DNA of 64,000 nucleotides from Thiemannella venezuelensis (GTDB taxonomy: Bacteria > Actinomycetota > Actinomycetes > Streptosporangiales > Streptosporangiaceae): assembly GCF_014203605.1 (NCBI RefSeq), contig NZ_JACHJJ010000016.1:62001-126000 (forward strand). Reading direction: 5' to 3'. Within the stretch, counting starts at the first letter, position 1, and each line of letters begins with the position of its first letter. Below are positions 25,214 through 33,713 of the stretch, piece after piece. Under the pieces are notes generated by a model. It did not search any database and was not told the DNA's origin. It saw only the letters and a program-made list of their open reading frames with translations. A program made the translations under genes and the position numbers.

Positions 25214-27025
25214 ATGACCGGTCCTGTGGACGGGAACGGCGGTCTGCTGGAGGCGCTGCGGAGGCTGCGGCGCCACCTCGACCGCGACCTCTTCCCGTTC
25301 GCGGTCGGGGATGCCGGAGCCGACCGCCGGGCGCTGCGGGAGCTGACCGGCCAGCTCGACGACTACCTGATCCCCCGGCTGAGCGCGATCGACGCCCCGC
25401 TCCTGGCCGTCGTCGGCGGCTCGACCGGCGCGGGCAAGTCGACCCTGGTGAACTCGCTGGTCGGCGCCGACGTCACCGAGCCCGGCGTGCTGCGCCCCAC
25501 GACCCTGGCCCCCACGCTGGTGACCAGTCCCGCCGACCGGACCTGGTTCACCGCCCAGCACGTCCTGCCGGGCCTGCCCCGCGTCACGGGAGGCCCCGGG
25601 GGTTCCGGAGGGGCGGGCGAGCCGGGCACGCTCCGGGTGGTCGTCGCCGGGACGCTCCCGCCGGGCCTGGCCCTGCTCGACGCGCCGGACATCGACTCGG
25701 TCGTCGCGGCCAACCGCGAGCTGGCCGCCCAGCTCCTGGCCGCCGCCGACCTGTGGCTGTTCACCACCACGGCCTCCCGCTACGCCGACGAGGTGCCCTG
25801 GAGTTTCCTGCGCGCGGCCCGGGAGCGGAGCACGGCGCTGGCCGTGATCCTGTCCCGCGTCCCGCCGGAGGCCATGGGGGTGGTCGCCGGGGACCTCGCC
25901 CGCCTGCTGGAGGCCAACGGCCTGGGCGGGACGCGCCTGTTCGAGGTGGCGGAGCTGCCCCTGCCGGAGGAGAACGCCCGGCTGCCCCGCGCCGCCGTCG
26001 GGCCCGTCGCCGACTGGCTGGCCGGCATCGCGGCCGACGTCCAGGCCAGGGACGACGTGGTCCGCCAGACCTTGTCGGGGGCGCTGGAGAGCCTCGCCAC
26101 GCGCGTGCCCGCGCTCGCCGACGCGGTGGACCGCCAGCGTGCCGGGGCCGAGGAGCTCCGCGCGGCGGTCGCCGCCGCCTACGCCGCCGGGCTGGCCTCC
26201 TTCGACGAGGGCATGCTGGACGGCTCGCTGCTCCGCGGCGAGGTGCTGGCCCGCTGGCAGGACTTCATCGGCACCGGTGATCTGATGCGCTCCCTGGAGA
26301 GCCGGGTGGGATGGCTGCGGGACCGCGTCGTCTCGCTGTTCACCGGCCGGCCCGCGCCCGACAGCGAGCTCCGGGTGGCGCTGGAGCACGGGGTGGAGGC
26401 CCTGGTCAGGGCGGCGGCCGACGGCTCGGCCGAGCGCGCGCTGGAGTCGTGGTCGGCCCTGCCCGCCGGGCGGGCCCTGCTGGAGGAGGCCGGGGCCGTC
26501 GAGGCCGGGCGCCTCGGCCGGGCCTCGCCGGGACTGCGCCCGGCCGCGGAGGCGGCGGTGCGCGGCTGGCAGGGGTACGTGCTCGACCTGGTCCGCCAGG
26601 AGGGCGCGGAGAAGCGGACCACGGCCAGGATCGCCTCGTTCGGCGTCAACGGCGCCGGGCTGCTGCTCATGATCGCGGTGTTCGCCTCCACCGGGGGACT
26701 GACCGGGATCGAGGTCGGCATCGCCGGGGGCACCAGCGTGCTCAGCCAGAAGCTGCTGGAGGCCGTCTTCGGCGACCAGGCGGTCCGCACCCTGACCGCC
26801 CGGGCCCGCGAGGACCTGCGCGCCCGGGTCGAGGGCGTCCTGAAGGACGAGGCCGCCCGCTTCACCGGCCTGCTCGACGCGGTCCGGCCTCCGGAGGAGA
26901 CCGCCCATGCCCTGCGCGCCGCGGCGCAGGCCGTACGGGAGCACCGGAGCGAGCTCCCGGACGGGAGCGGCCCGCTCCGCGATCCGGGCGGCGGACTCCC
27001 GCCGGGGAGCGGGGACGGGCGGTGA
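25214..27025 (+). CDS. dynamin-like GTPase, first of a pair
   Basis: 603 residues. P-loop GGSTGAGKST at 68-77, a G2-like Thr in RPTTLAPTLV, G3-like LLDAPDIDS, and long helical middle and C-terminal parts. A hydrophobic hairpin near residues 475-515 (FGVNGAGLLLMIAVFAS...GIEVGIAGGTS) could dip into the membrane. It overlaps the second GTPase by 4 bases. Paired bacterial dynamin-like proteins (DynA/DynB in Streptomyces sporulation septation, LeoA/B/C, IniA) remodel membranes; this pair may do so too, but it could equally be of the YfjP GTPase group. No septation gene is nearby. Confidence 0.75.
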   Translation: MTGPVDGNGGLLEALRRLRRHLDRDLFPFAVGDAGADRRALRELTGQLDDYLIPRLSAIDAPLLAVVGGSTGAGKSTLVNSLVGADVTEPGVLRPTTLAPTLVTSPADRTWFTAQHVLPGLPRVTGGPGGSGGAGEPGTLRVVVAGTLPPGLALLDAPDIDSVVAANRELAAQLLAAADLWLFTTTASRYADEVPWSFLRAARERSTALAVILSRVPPEAMGVVAGDLARLLEANGLGGTRLFEVAELPLPEENARLPRAAVGPVADWLAGIAADVQARDDVVRQTLSGALESLATRVPALADAVDRQRAGAEELRAAVAAAYAAGLASFDEGMLDGSLLRGEVLARWQDFIGTGDLMRSLESRVGWLRDRVVSLFTGRPAPDSELRVALEHGVEALVRAAADGSAERALESWSALPAGRALLEEAGAVEAGRLGRASPGLRPAAEAAVRGWQGYVLDLVRQEGAEKRTTARIASFGVNGAGLLLMIAVFASTGGLTGIEVGIAGGTSVLSQKLLEAVFGDQAVRTLTARAREDLRARVEGVLKDEAARFTGLLDAVRPPEETAHALRAAAQAVREHRSELPDGSGPLRDPGGGLPPGSGDGR

Positions 27026-28731
27026 AGCTGCTGCGGCGCAGGGGCGCGGTCTCGCTGGACGACCGGCTGGCGGCCCTGGAGGAGGCGGCGGACCTGGCCG
27101 ACGGACGGCTGGAGGCCGCCGCGGTCGCCGGGGCGCGCGCCGTGGTCTCCCGGGCGGGGGCGCGGCGGAGCCTCTCGGTGGACCACACGGTGGCGGCTCT
27201 GGCCGGGGCGACCGGGAGCGGCAAGTCGTCGCTGTTCAACCTGCTCTCCGGCACCGCGCTCGCCACGGTCGGGGTGACCCGGCCGACCACCTCCACCGCC
27301 CAGGCCGCCCTGTGGGAGGGAGCCGGGTCGGGGCCGCTGCTCGACTGGCTGGAGATCCCGAACCGCCACGAGGTGGACGGTACGGCGGGCGGCGGGCCGG
27401 AGGGGGCGGAGGGCATGGCCGGGCTGGTCCTGCTCGACCTGCCCGACCACGACTCGATCGAGCTCGCGCACCGGCTGGAGGTGGACCGGCTGGCCCGCCT
27501 GGTCGATCTGCTGGTGTGGGTCCTCGACCCGCAGAAGTACGCCGACGCGGCCGTCCACGACCGCTACCTCGCACCCCTGGCCCGGCACAGGGACGTGACG
27601 GTGGTCGTCCTCAACCAGATCGACCGGCTCTCCCCGGAAGCCGCCGAGCGGTGCCTGGCGGACCTGCGGCGGCTGCTCGACGCCGACGGGCTGACGGGGG
27701 TGCCGGTGCTCGGCGTCTCGGCCCGGACCGGGGCGGGCGTCGCGGAGCTGCGCGCCCTGCTGGAGTCCCGGGTCGCCGACCGGCGCTCCTGGGCCGACCG
27801 GCTGGCCGCCGACGCGGGCGCCGCCGCCGACCTCCTGGCCCGCGCCTCGGCCGGAGCGGGGGCCGGGGACTCCGGCGACCGGGCCGGAGCACCGCGGGCC
27901 GCTGAACCCGTGAAGGCCCCGGAGACCTCTGCGGACGCCTTGGCCGGGCCGCTGACCTCGGCGCTCTCCCAGGCGGCCGGGGTCCCGCTCGTCGTCGCCG
28001 CCGTCGCGAAGGCGCACCGGCACCGCTCGGTCGCCGCCACGGGCTGGCCGGTCACCCGGTGGATCCGCCGGTTCCGCCCCGACCCGCTCCGCCGCCTCCG
28101 CCTGGGCGCGGCCTCCGCGCCAGAGGGGGACGCGGTGGGGCGGACCTCGATCCCGGCCGCGACCACGGTGCAGCGCTCCCAGACGGACACCGCGGTCCGG
28201 GACGCGGCCGCCGCGGCCTCCGCGGGACTCCCCGAACCGTGGGCGGCGGCCGTACGGCACGCGGCCCGCTCACGCGCGGACGAGCTGGAGGACGGGCTCG
28301 ACCGGGCCGTGGCCACCACCTCGCTCGGGGCCTCGCGCAGGCCCGTGTGGTGGCGGGTGGCCGGGGCGGCGCAGTGGCTGGTGCTCGCGGCGACGGCGGC
28401 GGGCGCGCTCTGGCTGCTCGGCCTGTTCGCCATGGACTACCTGCGCCTGCCCGAGCCGCCGGTGCCGACCGCGGGCGAGGCGCCCTGGCCCACGGTGCTG
28501 CTGCTCGGCGGCGTCCTGACCGGCATCGTGCTCGCGCTGCTGTCGCGGGCCGTGGCCTGGCTCGGCGGCCGCCGCAGGGCGCGGAAGGCGGCCAGAGCGC
28601 TGCGCGCGAGCGTGGAGCAGGTGGCCCGCGCGCTCGTGCTGGAGCCGGTGACCGAGGAGCTGTCCCGCCACCGCCGCTTCACCGAGGCGGTATCGGAGGC
28701 TCGGGACGAGGTCCGTCCGGGTCGCGGATGA
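27022..28731 (+). CDS. dynamin-like/YfjP-type GTPase, second of a pair
   Basis: 569 residues from GTG 27022, overlapping the previous stop. P-loop AGATGSGKSS at 61-70, Thr in VTRPTTST, G3 LLDLPDHDS and G4 NQID, so all four GTPase motifs are present. Two membrane helices near residues 455-475 and 495-515 (QWLVLAATAAGALWLLGLFAM and TVLLLGGVLTGIVLALL) anchor it, followed by a cytoplasmic basic tail (GRRRARKAARAL). It most likely forms a heteromeric membrane complex with the first GTPase. Confidence 0.8.
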   Translation: MKLLRRRGAVSLDDRLAALEEAADLADGRLEAAAVAGARAVVSRAGARRSLSVDHTVAALAGATGSGKSSLFNLLSGTALATVGVTRPTTSTAQAALWEGAGSGPLLDWLEIPNRHEVDGTAGGGPEGAEGMAGLVLLDLPDHDSIELAHRLEVDRLARLVDLLVWVLDPQKYADAAVHDRYLAPLARHRDVTVVVLNQIDRLSPEAAERCLADLRRLLDADGLTGVPVLGVSARTGAGVAELRALLESRVADRRSWADRLAADAGAAADLLARASAGAGAGDSGDRAGAPRAAEPVKAPETSADALAGPLTSALSQAAGVPLVVAAVAKAHRHRSVAATGWPVTRWIRRFRPDPLRRLRLGAASAPEGDAVGRTSIPAATTVQRSQTDTAVRDAAAAASAGLPEPWAAAVRHAARSRADELEDGLDRAVATTSLGASRRPVWWRVAGAAQWLVLAATAAGALWLLGLFAMDYLRLPEPPVPTAGEAPWPTVLLLGGVLTGIVLALLSRAVAWLGGRRRARKAARALRASVEQVARALVLEPVTEELSRHRRFTEAVSEARDEVRPGRG

Positions 28732-28847
28732 CGGCGGGCTCCCTCCGGAGACCGGTGACCTCCCCCACCACGACCGCGGTGAAGAACAGGCAGGCGCCGG
28801 TGACGTGGGTCGAGGCGGGCACCTGGGCCGGTGGAGACCATACCCCT

Positions 28848-29627
28848 ATGGTTTCTTCCGTCACTCCCCTAACATCCGTTCATGTGATCATTAGAGCATT
28901 TGCTGTGGCAACGGTGGGAATCGCGCTTTTCGCCGCTCCGGCCGCCGCCTATCCGATCCAGGGCGCCCCCGAGCTCACCCACAACCCGCTGTACAAGAAG
29001 GGCAAGCTCCCCAAGATCTCCTGCAAGTTGAGCAAGGGCACGACCGAGGCCTCCACCCGCAAGTACCTGACGAAGCTGGTCGGGTGCCTGAACGACGCCT
29101 GGAAGCCGATCGTCGACGACTACCGACCGGTCTCCGTGGACATCAAGCGCAAGCAGGACCCCATGTGCACCAGCGGCACGGAGATGGTCAACTCCTACGC
29201 CATCGCCTGCCTGACCTCCATCACGGTGCAGCTCGGCGATGACTGGATCAAGGCCAAGGACGACCTCCCCATCTTCCTCCAGGTCACCGAGGCGTTCGGC
29301 GGGGTCGTCCAGGGGCAGACCGGCATCGGCAAGGCGTGGTGGGCGCTGAGCACGCCCGACGAGAAGGAGTACGAGGAGCAGTACCGCCGCTTCACCCTGC
29401 AGGGGTACTGCCTGTCGGGCGCGGCGGTGAAGAGCCTGGGTCGTACGGCCAGGAACTGGAAGCCCCTGCTGCACGCCGAGGACCCCGAGACCAAGGACAA
29501 GGGCTTCAGCAAGCACTTCACCCACAAGGTCACCGCGAGCGAGGTCGCCTGGTTCACCCGGGGCTACAAGGCGGGCGGGCCCGGCGCGTGCAACACCTGG
29601 ACGGCCTCCTCCGCCAAGGTCGCGTAG
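28848..29627 (+). CDS. secreted neutral-zinc-metallopeptidase homologue without active site
   Basis: About 259 residues with a signal peptide (AFAVATVGIALFAAPAAA). The scaffold LPKISCKLSKGT...YLTKLVGCLNDAWKPIV...GYKAGGPGACNTWTASSAKVA matches secreted actinobacterial putative neutral zinc metallopeptidases, which carry HEYGHHVQ and LQADC for zinc binding. Here the first motif reads EAFGGVVQ (residues 148-155), losing both His and the catalytic Glu, and the second reads LQGYC. Four Cys remain for disulphides. So it is probably a pseudoenzyme with a binding role. The start could be ATG 28848 (GGTGGAG upstream) or GTG 28884. Confidence 0.7.
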   Translation: MVSSVTPLTSVHVIIRAFAVATVGIALFAAPAAAYPIQGAPELTHNPLYKKGKLPKISCKLSKGTTEASTRKYLTKLVGCLNDAWKPIVDDYRPVSVDIKRKQDPMCTSGTEMVNSYAIACLTSITVQLGDDWIKAKDDLPIFLQVTEAFGGVVQGQTGIGKAWWALSTPDEKEYEEQYRRFTLQGYCLSGAAVKSLGRTARNWKPLLHAEDPETKDKGFSKHFTHKVTASEVAWFTRGYKAGGPGACNTWTASSAKVA

Positions 29628-29683
29628 GGCTCTCAAGGGCGCTGTCGCAGGGAGGCCGGTCCGGCCGTCCTGGCCGGCGCCCG

Positions 29684-30895
29684 TCACCGCCGCGGGTGGA
29701 AGCGGACCGGCATGTGCTTGATGCCGTTGATGAAGTCCGAGCGCATGCGCCGGGGCGGGGCGGTGAGCTCGGCGGAGGGGAACCGGCGGAGCAGCTCGCG
29801 GAGCATCGCGGTGATCTGGGCGCGGGCCAGCCCGGCGCCCAGGCAGAAGTGGGCGCCCCCGCCGCCGAAGGTCACGTGCTCGTTGGGGGTGCGGCGGATG
29901 TCGAGGGTCAGCGGGTCGGTGAAGACCTCCTCGTCGTAGTTGGCCGAGGCGTAGTAGGTGACGACCTTCTCGCCCTCGGCGATCCTCTGGCCGTGCAGCT
30001 CGGTGTCGCGCAGCGCCGTACGGCGGAAGTTCTGGATCGAGGAGCCCCAGCGCAGGAACTCCTCGGTGGCCGAGCGCCACAGGTCGTCGTCGCCGGGGTT
30101 CGCGGCCAGCTCGCGGTAGACGTCCGGGCGTTCGATCAGCGCCAGTACGGCGTGCGCGATCAGGTTGCGGGTGGTCTCGTTCCCGGCCACGGTCAGCATG
30201 ACGAAGAAGGCGTCGATCTCCTCCCGGGTGAGCCGGTCGCCGTCGATCTCGGCCTGGACCAGCAGGGTGAGGATGTCGTCGCGGGGGTGCGCGCGCCGCT
30301 GCTCGACCAGCTTGTCGCAGTAGAGGAACATCTCCCCTCCGGCGATGTCGCCGTCGCCGGGGGCGGCGGGGAAGTCGGGGTCCTGGAAGCCGATCATCTG
30401 GTTGGACCAGTCGAAGACCTGCTGCCGGTCGGACTCGGGCACGCCGACCATCTCGCAGATCGTCTGGAGCGGGAGGTGCTGGGCCACGTCGGTGACGAAC
30501 TCGACCTCCCCGCCCTTGTCCGCCACGGCGTCGGCGATCCGCGCGGCGCGGGCCCGGATGCCCTCCCCGAGCTTCCCGATCATGCGGGGGGTGAACCCGG
30601 AGCTGACCAGCCTGCGGTAGCGGGTCTGCCGGGGCGGGTCCATGTTGAGCAGCATCAGCCGCGCGACCGCCAGTTCCTCCGGCGCCGGCGTGCGGATGAA
30701 GGTGCTCCCCGCCTCGGTCGACCAGGTGTGCTGGTCGCGGCTGACCGCGCGGACGTCGTGGTAGCGCGTGACGGCCCAGAAGCCCGTGTCGTCGGGCACG
30801 TCGTGCCAGTGGACCGGCGCCTCGCGGCGCAGATACGCGAACTGGTCGTGCGGGACCTCCCGGGCCCAGGTGTCCTCCAGCAGATCGATCCGCAT
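29684..30895 (-). CDS. cytochrome P450
   Basis: 403 residues, soluble bacterial class. I-helix AGNETTRN, ExxR in EEFLRWGS, and heme-binding FGGGGAHFCLG with the thiolate Cys351. The GNETTRN form and MLLNMDPPRQTRYRRLV block resemble CYP124/125/142-type enzymes that hydroxylate branched fatty acids or sterol side chains, but substrate cannot be told from sequence alone. ATG 30895 follows AAGGAGGAGG, an excellent ribosome site. No ferredoxin gene adjoins, so electron partners are elsewhere. Confidence 0.92.
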   Translation of the reverse strand: MRIDLLEDTWAREVPHDQFAYLRREAPVHWHDVPDDTGFWAVTRYHDVRAVSRDQHTWSTEAGSTFIRTPAPEELAVARLMLLNMDPPRQTRYRRLVSSGFTPRMIGKLGEGIRARAARIADAVADKGGEVEFVTDVAQHLPLQTICEMVGVPESDRQQVFDWSNQMIGFQDPDFPAAPGDGDIAGGEMFLYCDKLVEQRRAHPRDDILTLLVQAEIDGDRLTREEIDAFFVMLTVAGNETTRNLIAHAVLALIERPDVYRELAANPGDDDLWRSATEEFLRWGSSIQNFRRTALRDTELHGQRIAEGEKVVTYYASANYDEEVFTDPLTLDIRRTPNEHVTFGGGGAHFCLGAGLARAQITAMLRELLRRFPSAELTAPPRRMRSDFINGIKHMPVRFHPRR

Positions 30896-30916
30896 GTCGG
30901 TGCCTCCTCCTTGTGC

Positions 30917-30962
30917 GCCCCGCCGGACGGCGGGGCCGGGGCCTCGTCAGGGGCCCGGCCCC
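30917..30962 (-). promoter_or_regulatory. two mutually exclusive hairpins upstream of the P450
   Basis: GCCCCGCC (30917-30924) pairs with GGCGGGGC (30929-30936); alternatively GGGGCCGGG (30932-30940) pairs with CCCGGCCCC (30954-30962). The two helices share 30932-30936, so only one can form. They lie 22-67 bases before the P450 start codon, a layout that could work as an attenuator or mask the ribosome site. Confidence 0.35.
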
Positions 30963-31077
30963 GCACCGCTTCCGAGCCTGCGGAGCGGTCCGCCTCATGG
31001 AGTGTCGGAGTTCCTATGGGCGTACCTCCCGATATCTCATGGCGTTCGCCGTACGTAAAGCGGTCCTCCGGGGAACG

Positions 31078-32334
31078 TCACTCATCGATCCTCGCGAGGT
31101 CGATGATCACGTACTCGTCCTCGACCGGGTAGGCCACCAGGCGGCCGTCGGTCGCACCGGGGATCACGCTGATCATCCCGCCGTCGGCGTCGGGCCGCAG
31201 TCCCAGGTCGCCGGACCTGCCGGTGGCCAGGTCGAGGAGGTACTGGCCGCCGGGCGGCCGGGGGAGGTGCACGGCGTGGAAGCGGTCGGCGGCCAGTCCT
31301 TCGAGGAACGGCTGACCGGGGATCTCGCGTTCCCGGGAGCCGTCGCGCAGCCGGAAGAAGGTGGACCTGCCGTCGGGCCTCGTGCCGATGCACGTCGTCA
31401 CGCCGCATCTCACGTTGCGCTCGCCGGGCCGGACGACCGCCTCGTCCATGTCGCCGTTCTCGGCGTTGAACAACTCCCTGAACACGGCCGCGCCGTCCGG
31501 CGCGTACCTGCCCGGCGTGCCCACCCAGGGCCAGCGCACGATGTGGTGGCGGTCGGCCCCCTGCACCGGCTCCATGGTCCCGCCCCCGAGAGGAACCGTG
31601 AAGACGCCGCCCCGCTCAAGGGAGAAGGCCAGCTTGCCGCCGGTCACGACGAGCCGGTCGGCGCCTCCCTTCAGGGTGCGGTCCATGCGGATGGCCGTGG
31701 GCTCGCCGCCTCCGACCGGGATCGACCAGAACTTCGTGGTCCTGGGCGCCGTGTTCTCGTCGCCGTCGGCCTCGTCGATCGTCTGCCAGACGATCAGCCC
31801 GTCACCCACCGTGTACTTGGAGGCGAACACCCCCTTCGGCGTGCGGATGTCGGCGAGCTTGCGGACCCGGTGGCTCTCCAGGTCGTAGGAGTAGATCGCG
31901 TTGGCCTTCTCGAAGCTCTTCCAGGCCTCCAGGAGCAGCGTGTGGTCGTCGATGAACGCCTGCGGCTGGAACTTCCGCCCGCCGGGCAGCTCGGCCGGGA
32001 TTTTCCAGAGCGCCTCCGGCCAGACCTTCTCCACCGGATCGGGCACCTCGGCCACCGGTTCGTCGGAGGGGGACGGCGTCCCGGGGGTGCTCTCGGCGCT
32101 CGGCGCCGGGGGCGGGTTCGCCGCGGGATCCACGGTGCCGGTGCCGCGCACGGCGATCCCGGCCCCGCCCGCCACCAGCACGACGACGGCGGCGGCGACC
32201 AGGGCCTGCGCGTGCACCCTGCGTCGCCGGGAGCGGGTCACGACGCGCGCCGACAGAGTGCCCGGGGCCCGCGGAGCGTGTTCGGCGGCGTGGCCGAGGG
32301 CCGTGCGGAGGTGGTCTTCCAGGTGGTCGTTCAT
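31078..32334 (-). CDS. membrane-anchored partner of the ECF sigma factor
   Basis: 418 residues. A cytoplasmic N-terminus of about 40 residues (DHLEDHLRTALGHAAEHAP...RRRRVHAQ), one membrane helix at about 43-62 (ALVAAAVVVLVAGGAGIAV), a Pro/Ser linker, then about 310 extracytoplasmic residues with repeated short beta strands and WSIPVGGGEP-like blades suggesting a beta-propeller. It overlaps the sigma gene by 4 bases. Position and topology fit an anti-sigma or sensor protein, but no zinc anti-sigma motif (HxxxCxxC) is present, so that role is inferred. Confidence 0.6.
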   Translation of the reverse strand: MNDHLEDHLRTALGHAAEHAPRAPGTLSARVVTRSRRRRVHAQALVAAAVVVLVAGGAGIAVRGTGTVDPAANPPPAPSAESTPGTPSPSDEPVAEVPDPVEKVWPEALWKIPAELPGGRKFQPQAFIDDHTLLLEAWKSFEKANAIYSYDLESHRVRKLADIRTPKGVFASKYTVGDGLIVWQTIDEADGDENTAPRTTKFWSIPVGGGEPTAIRMDRTLKGGADRLVVTGGKLAFSLERGGVFTVPLGGGTMEPVQGADRHHIVRWPWVGTPGRYAPDGAAVFRELFNAENGDMDEAVVRPGERNVRCGVTTCIGTRPDGRSTFFRLRDGSREREIPGQPFLEGLAADRFHAVHLPRPPGGQYLLDLATGRSGDLGLRPDADGGMISVIPGATDGRLVAYPVEDEYVIIDLARIDE

Positions 32335-32930
32335 CGGGTCCTCCCGCCGGTGGTTGTCGGATTCGGTGCGCCGGGGCCGGTCGAGCCCGCCGGGCCGGGA
32401 CCGGCAGGGCCCGCCGTGCCGGTCCCGGCCGGGTCCGGTACGGCCGAGCGGAGCCTGCCCAGTCCGAGGGACGCGTGGCTGCGGACGGTGCCCCGGGAGA
32501 CGCCGAGCACCCCGGCGATCTCCTCGTCGGTGAGCTGCTCGTAGTAGCGCAGGACGAGCACGGCCCGCTGCTTGCGGGGCAGGGCCCCGAGGGCCTGCCA
32601 GAGCTCCTGTTCGACGCCGGAGGGGAGCGTGTCCAGGTGGGAGCCCTCCGGCAGGTCCCAGACGAGCCGCTCACGGCGGCGCAGCCGCCAGGCGCTGACG
32701 TGCAGCCGGGCCATCGTCGTCCGGGCGTAGCTCTCCGGATCGTGCTTGCGGTGCACCCGCGGCCAGGCGCGGTGCAGCCGGATCAGCGTCTCCTGGGTGA
32801 GGTCCGCCGCGTCGTGCGGGTTGCCGCTGAGCACGTAGCCGTAGCGCAGCAGCGCGTCGGCCCGCTCGGCGACGAAGTCCGCGAAGCGGGAGTCGTCGTC
32901 CACTACCTCCGCCTTCCTGAGTTCCGTCAC
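32331..32930 (-). CDS. SigE-family ECF RNA polymerase sigma factor
   Basis: 199 residues. Region 2: FVAERADALLRYGYVLSGNPHDAADLTQETLIRLHRAW; region 4: LPRKQRAVLVLRYYEQLTDEEIAGVLGVSRGTVRSHASLGLGRL. This is the actinobacterial SigE70-type ECF group, commonly followed by a membrane protein gene as here. The C-terminal 30 residues are Gly/Pro/Thr-rich. It directs RNA polymerase to its own promoters under an unknown signal, presumably relayed by the downstream gene. Confidence 0.9.
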   Translation of the reverse strand: MTELRKAEVVDDDSRFADFVAERADALLRYGYVLSGNPHDAADLTQETLIRLHRAWPRVHRKHDPESYARTTMARLHVSAWRLRRRERLVWDLPEGSHLDTLPSGVEQELWQALGALPRKQRAVLVLRYYEQLTDEEIAGVLGVSRGTVRSHASLGLGRLRSAVPDPAGTGTAGPAGPGPAGSTGPGAPNPTTTGGRTR

Positions 32931-33021
32931 CTCCCAGACGGGTTCAGGGGCGGAAGTGTTGAATCCGGTGGTCCACCCGTGTCACTTCTTGCGCCGGGCC
33001 CGCTCCTCCCGCCGCCTCGTC

Positions 33022-33627
33022 CTACGCCCTGCGGCGGTCCCGGTCCGCGGGCGGTGCGGCTATGCCGTGCATCAGCGTGTCGATCACGCGGGTGGCCAGC
33101 GCGTCGGGGCCGGGACCGGAGTCCCGGGCGGCGCCGTGCGCGGCCTCGGACAGCAGGGCGAGGTACGCCTGCCTGGCCCAGGTCGTGTCGGCGTCCGGAC
33201 CGAGCAGCCCGGACTCCTTGGCCCGGGCGAAGACCGTCTCGCAGGCGGCCATCACCCCGGCGTGGACGGCCTGCGCCTGCGGGCTGAGCGGGACCGGGCG
33301 GGCCAGGGTGAAGCGCCATCCCGGCTTGATCTGCAGGATGTTCGCGGTGGCCTGGTGGAGGGCGACCAGAGGGGGCGCGGTGTGCGGGCGGGCGGCCTCG
33401 ACGGCCTGCTCGAGCTCACGCCAGGCGGCGACCTCCATCGCCTCGATCAGTGCTTCGCGGCTGGCGAACCTGCGGTGGACGGTGGCCCGCGCCACGCCGG
33501 CCGCCTCGGCGATCTGCTCCATGGTGGCCGCCGGGTTGGCGCCGAGCAGGTCCTCGGCCGCTTTCATGATCGCCTTGATGCTGCGTTCCGCGTCTGCCCG
33601 CAGTGGTCTGCCGGTCGGGGTGCCCAT
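33022..33627 (-). CDS. TetR-family transcriptional regulator
   Basis: 201 residues. N-terminal HTH: IMKAAEDLLGANPAATMEQIAEAAGVARATVHRRFASREALIEA, the standard TetR domain; the rest is the helical ligand domain. It is divergent from an SDR gene with 85 bases between, and the intergenic region holds inverted copies of TGAGACT, so it likely represses the SDR gene and itself. Confidence 0.92.
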   Translation of the reverse strand: MGTPTGRPLRADAERSIKAIMKAAEDLLGANPAATMEQIAEAAGVARATVHRRFASREALIEAMEVAAWRELEQAVEAARPHTAPPLVALHQATANILQIKPGWRFTLARPVPLSPQAQAVHAGVMAACETVFARAKESGLLGPDADTTWARQAYLALLSEAAHGAARDSGPGPDALATRVIDTLMHGIAAPPADRDRRRA

Positions 33628-33665
33628 ACGGGAACGTTACACGGTGGTGCGGCTTCGCGAATAAT

Positions 33666-33713
33666 TGAGACTTTATGTTGCATATATCGATTGATTTGAT
33701 ACTGTCAGTCTCA
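33666..33713. promoter_or_regulatory. operator region between TetR and SDR genes
   Basis: TGATACTGTCAGTCTCA (33697-33713) is a near-perfect palindrome (one mismatch), ending on the SDR start codon. A further half-site TGAGACT (33666-33672) is inverted relative to AGTCTCA at 33707-33713. The DNA between is AT-rich (TATGTTGCATATATCG) and contains the promoters. Likely target of the divergent TetR. Confidence 0.5.

Noticed and set aside
28679-28864. 61-codon minus-strand frame downstream of the GTPase pair
   Set aside because: It has a plausible start and a hydrophobic patch but no ribosome site and no recognisable family, and overlaps the 3' end of the GTPase gene and the promoter region of the next gene.
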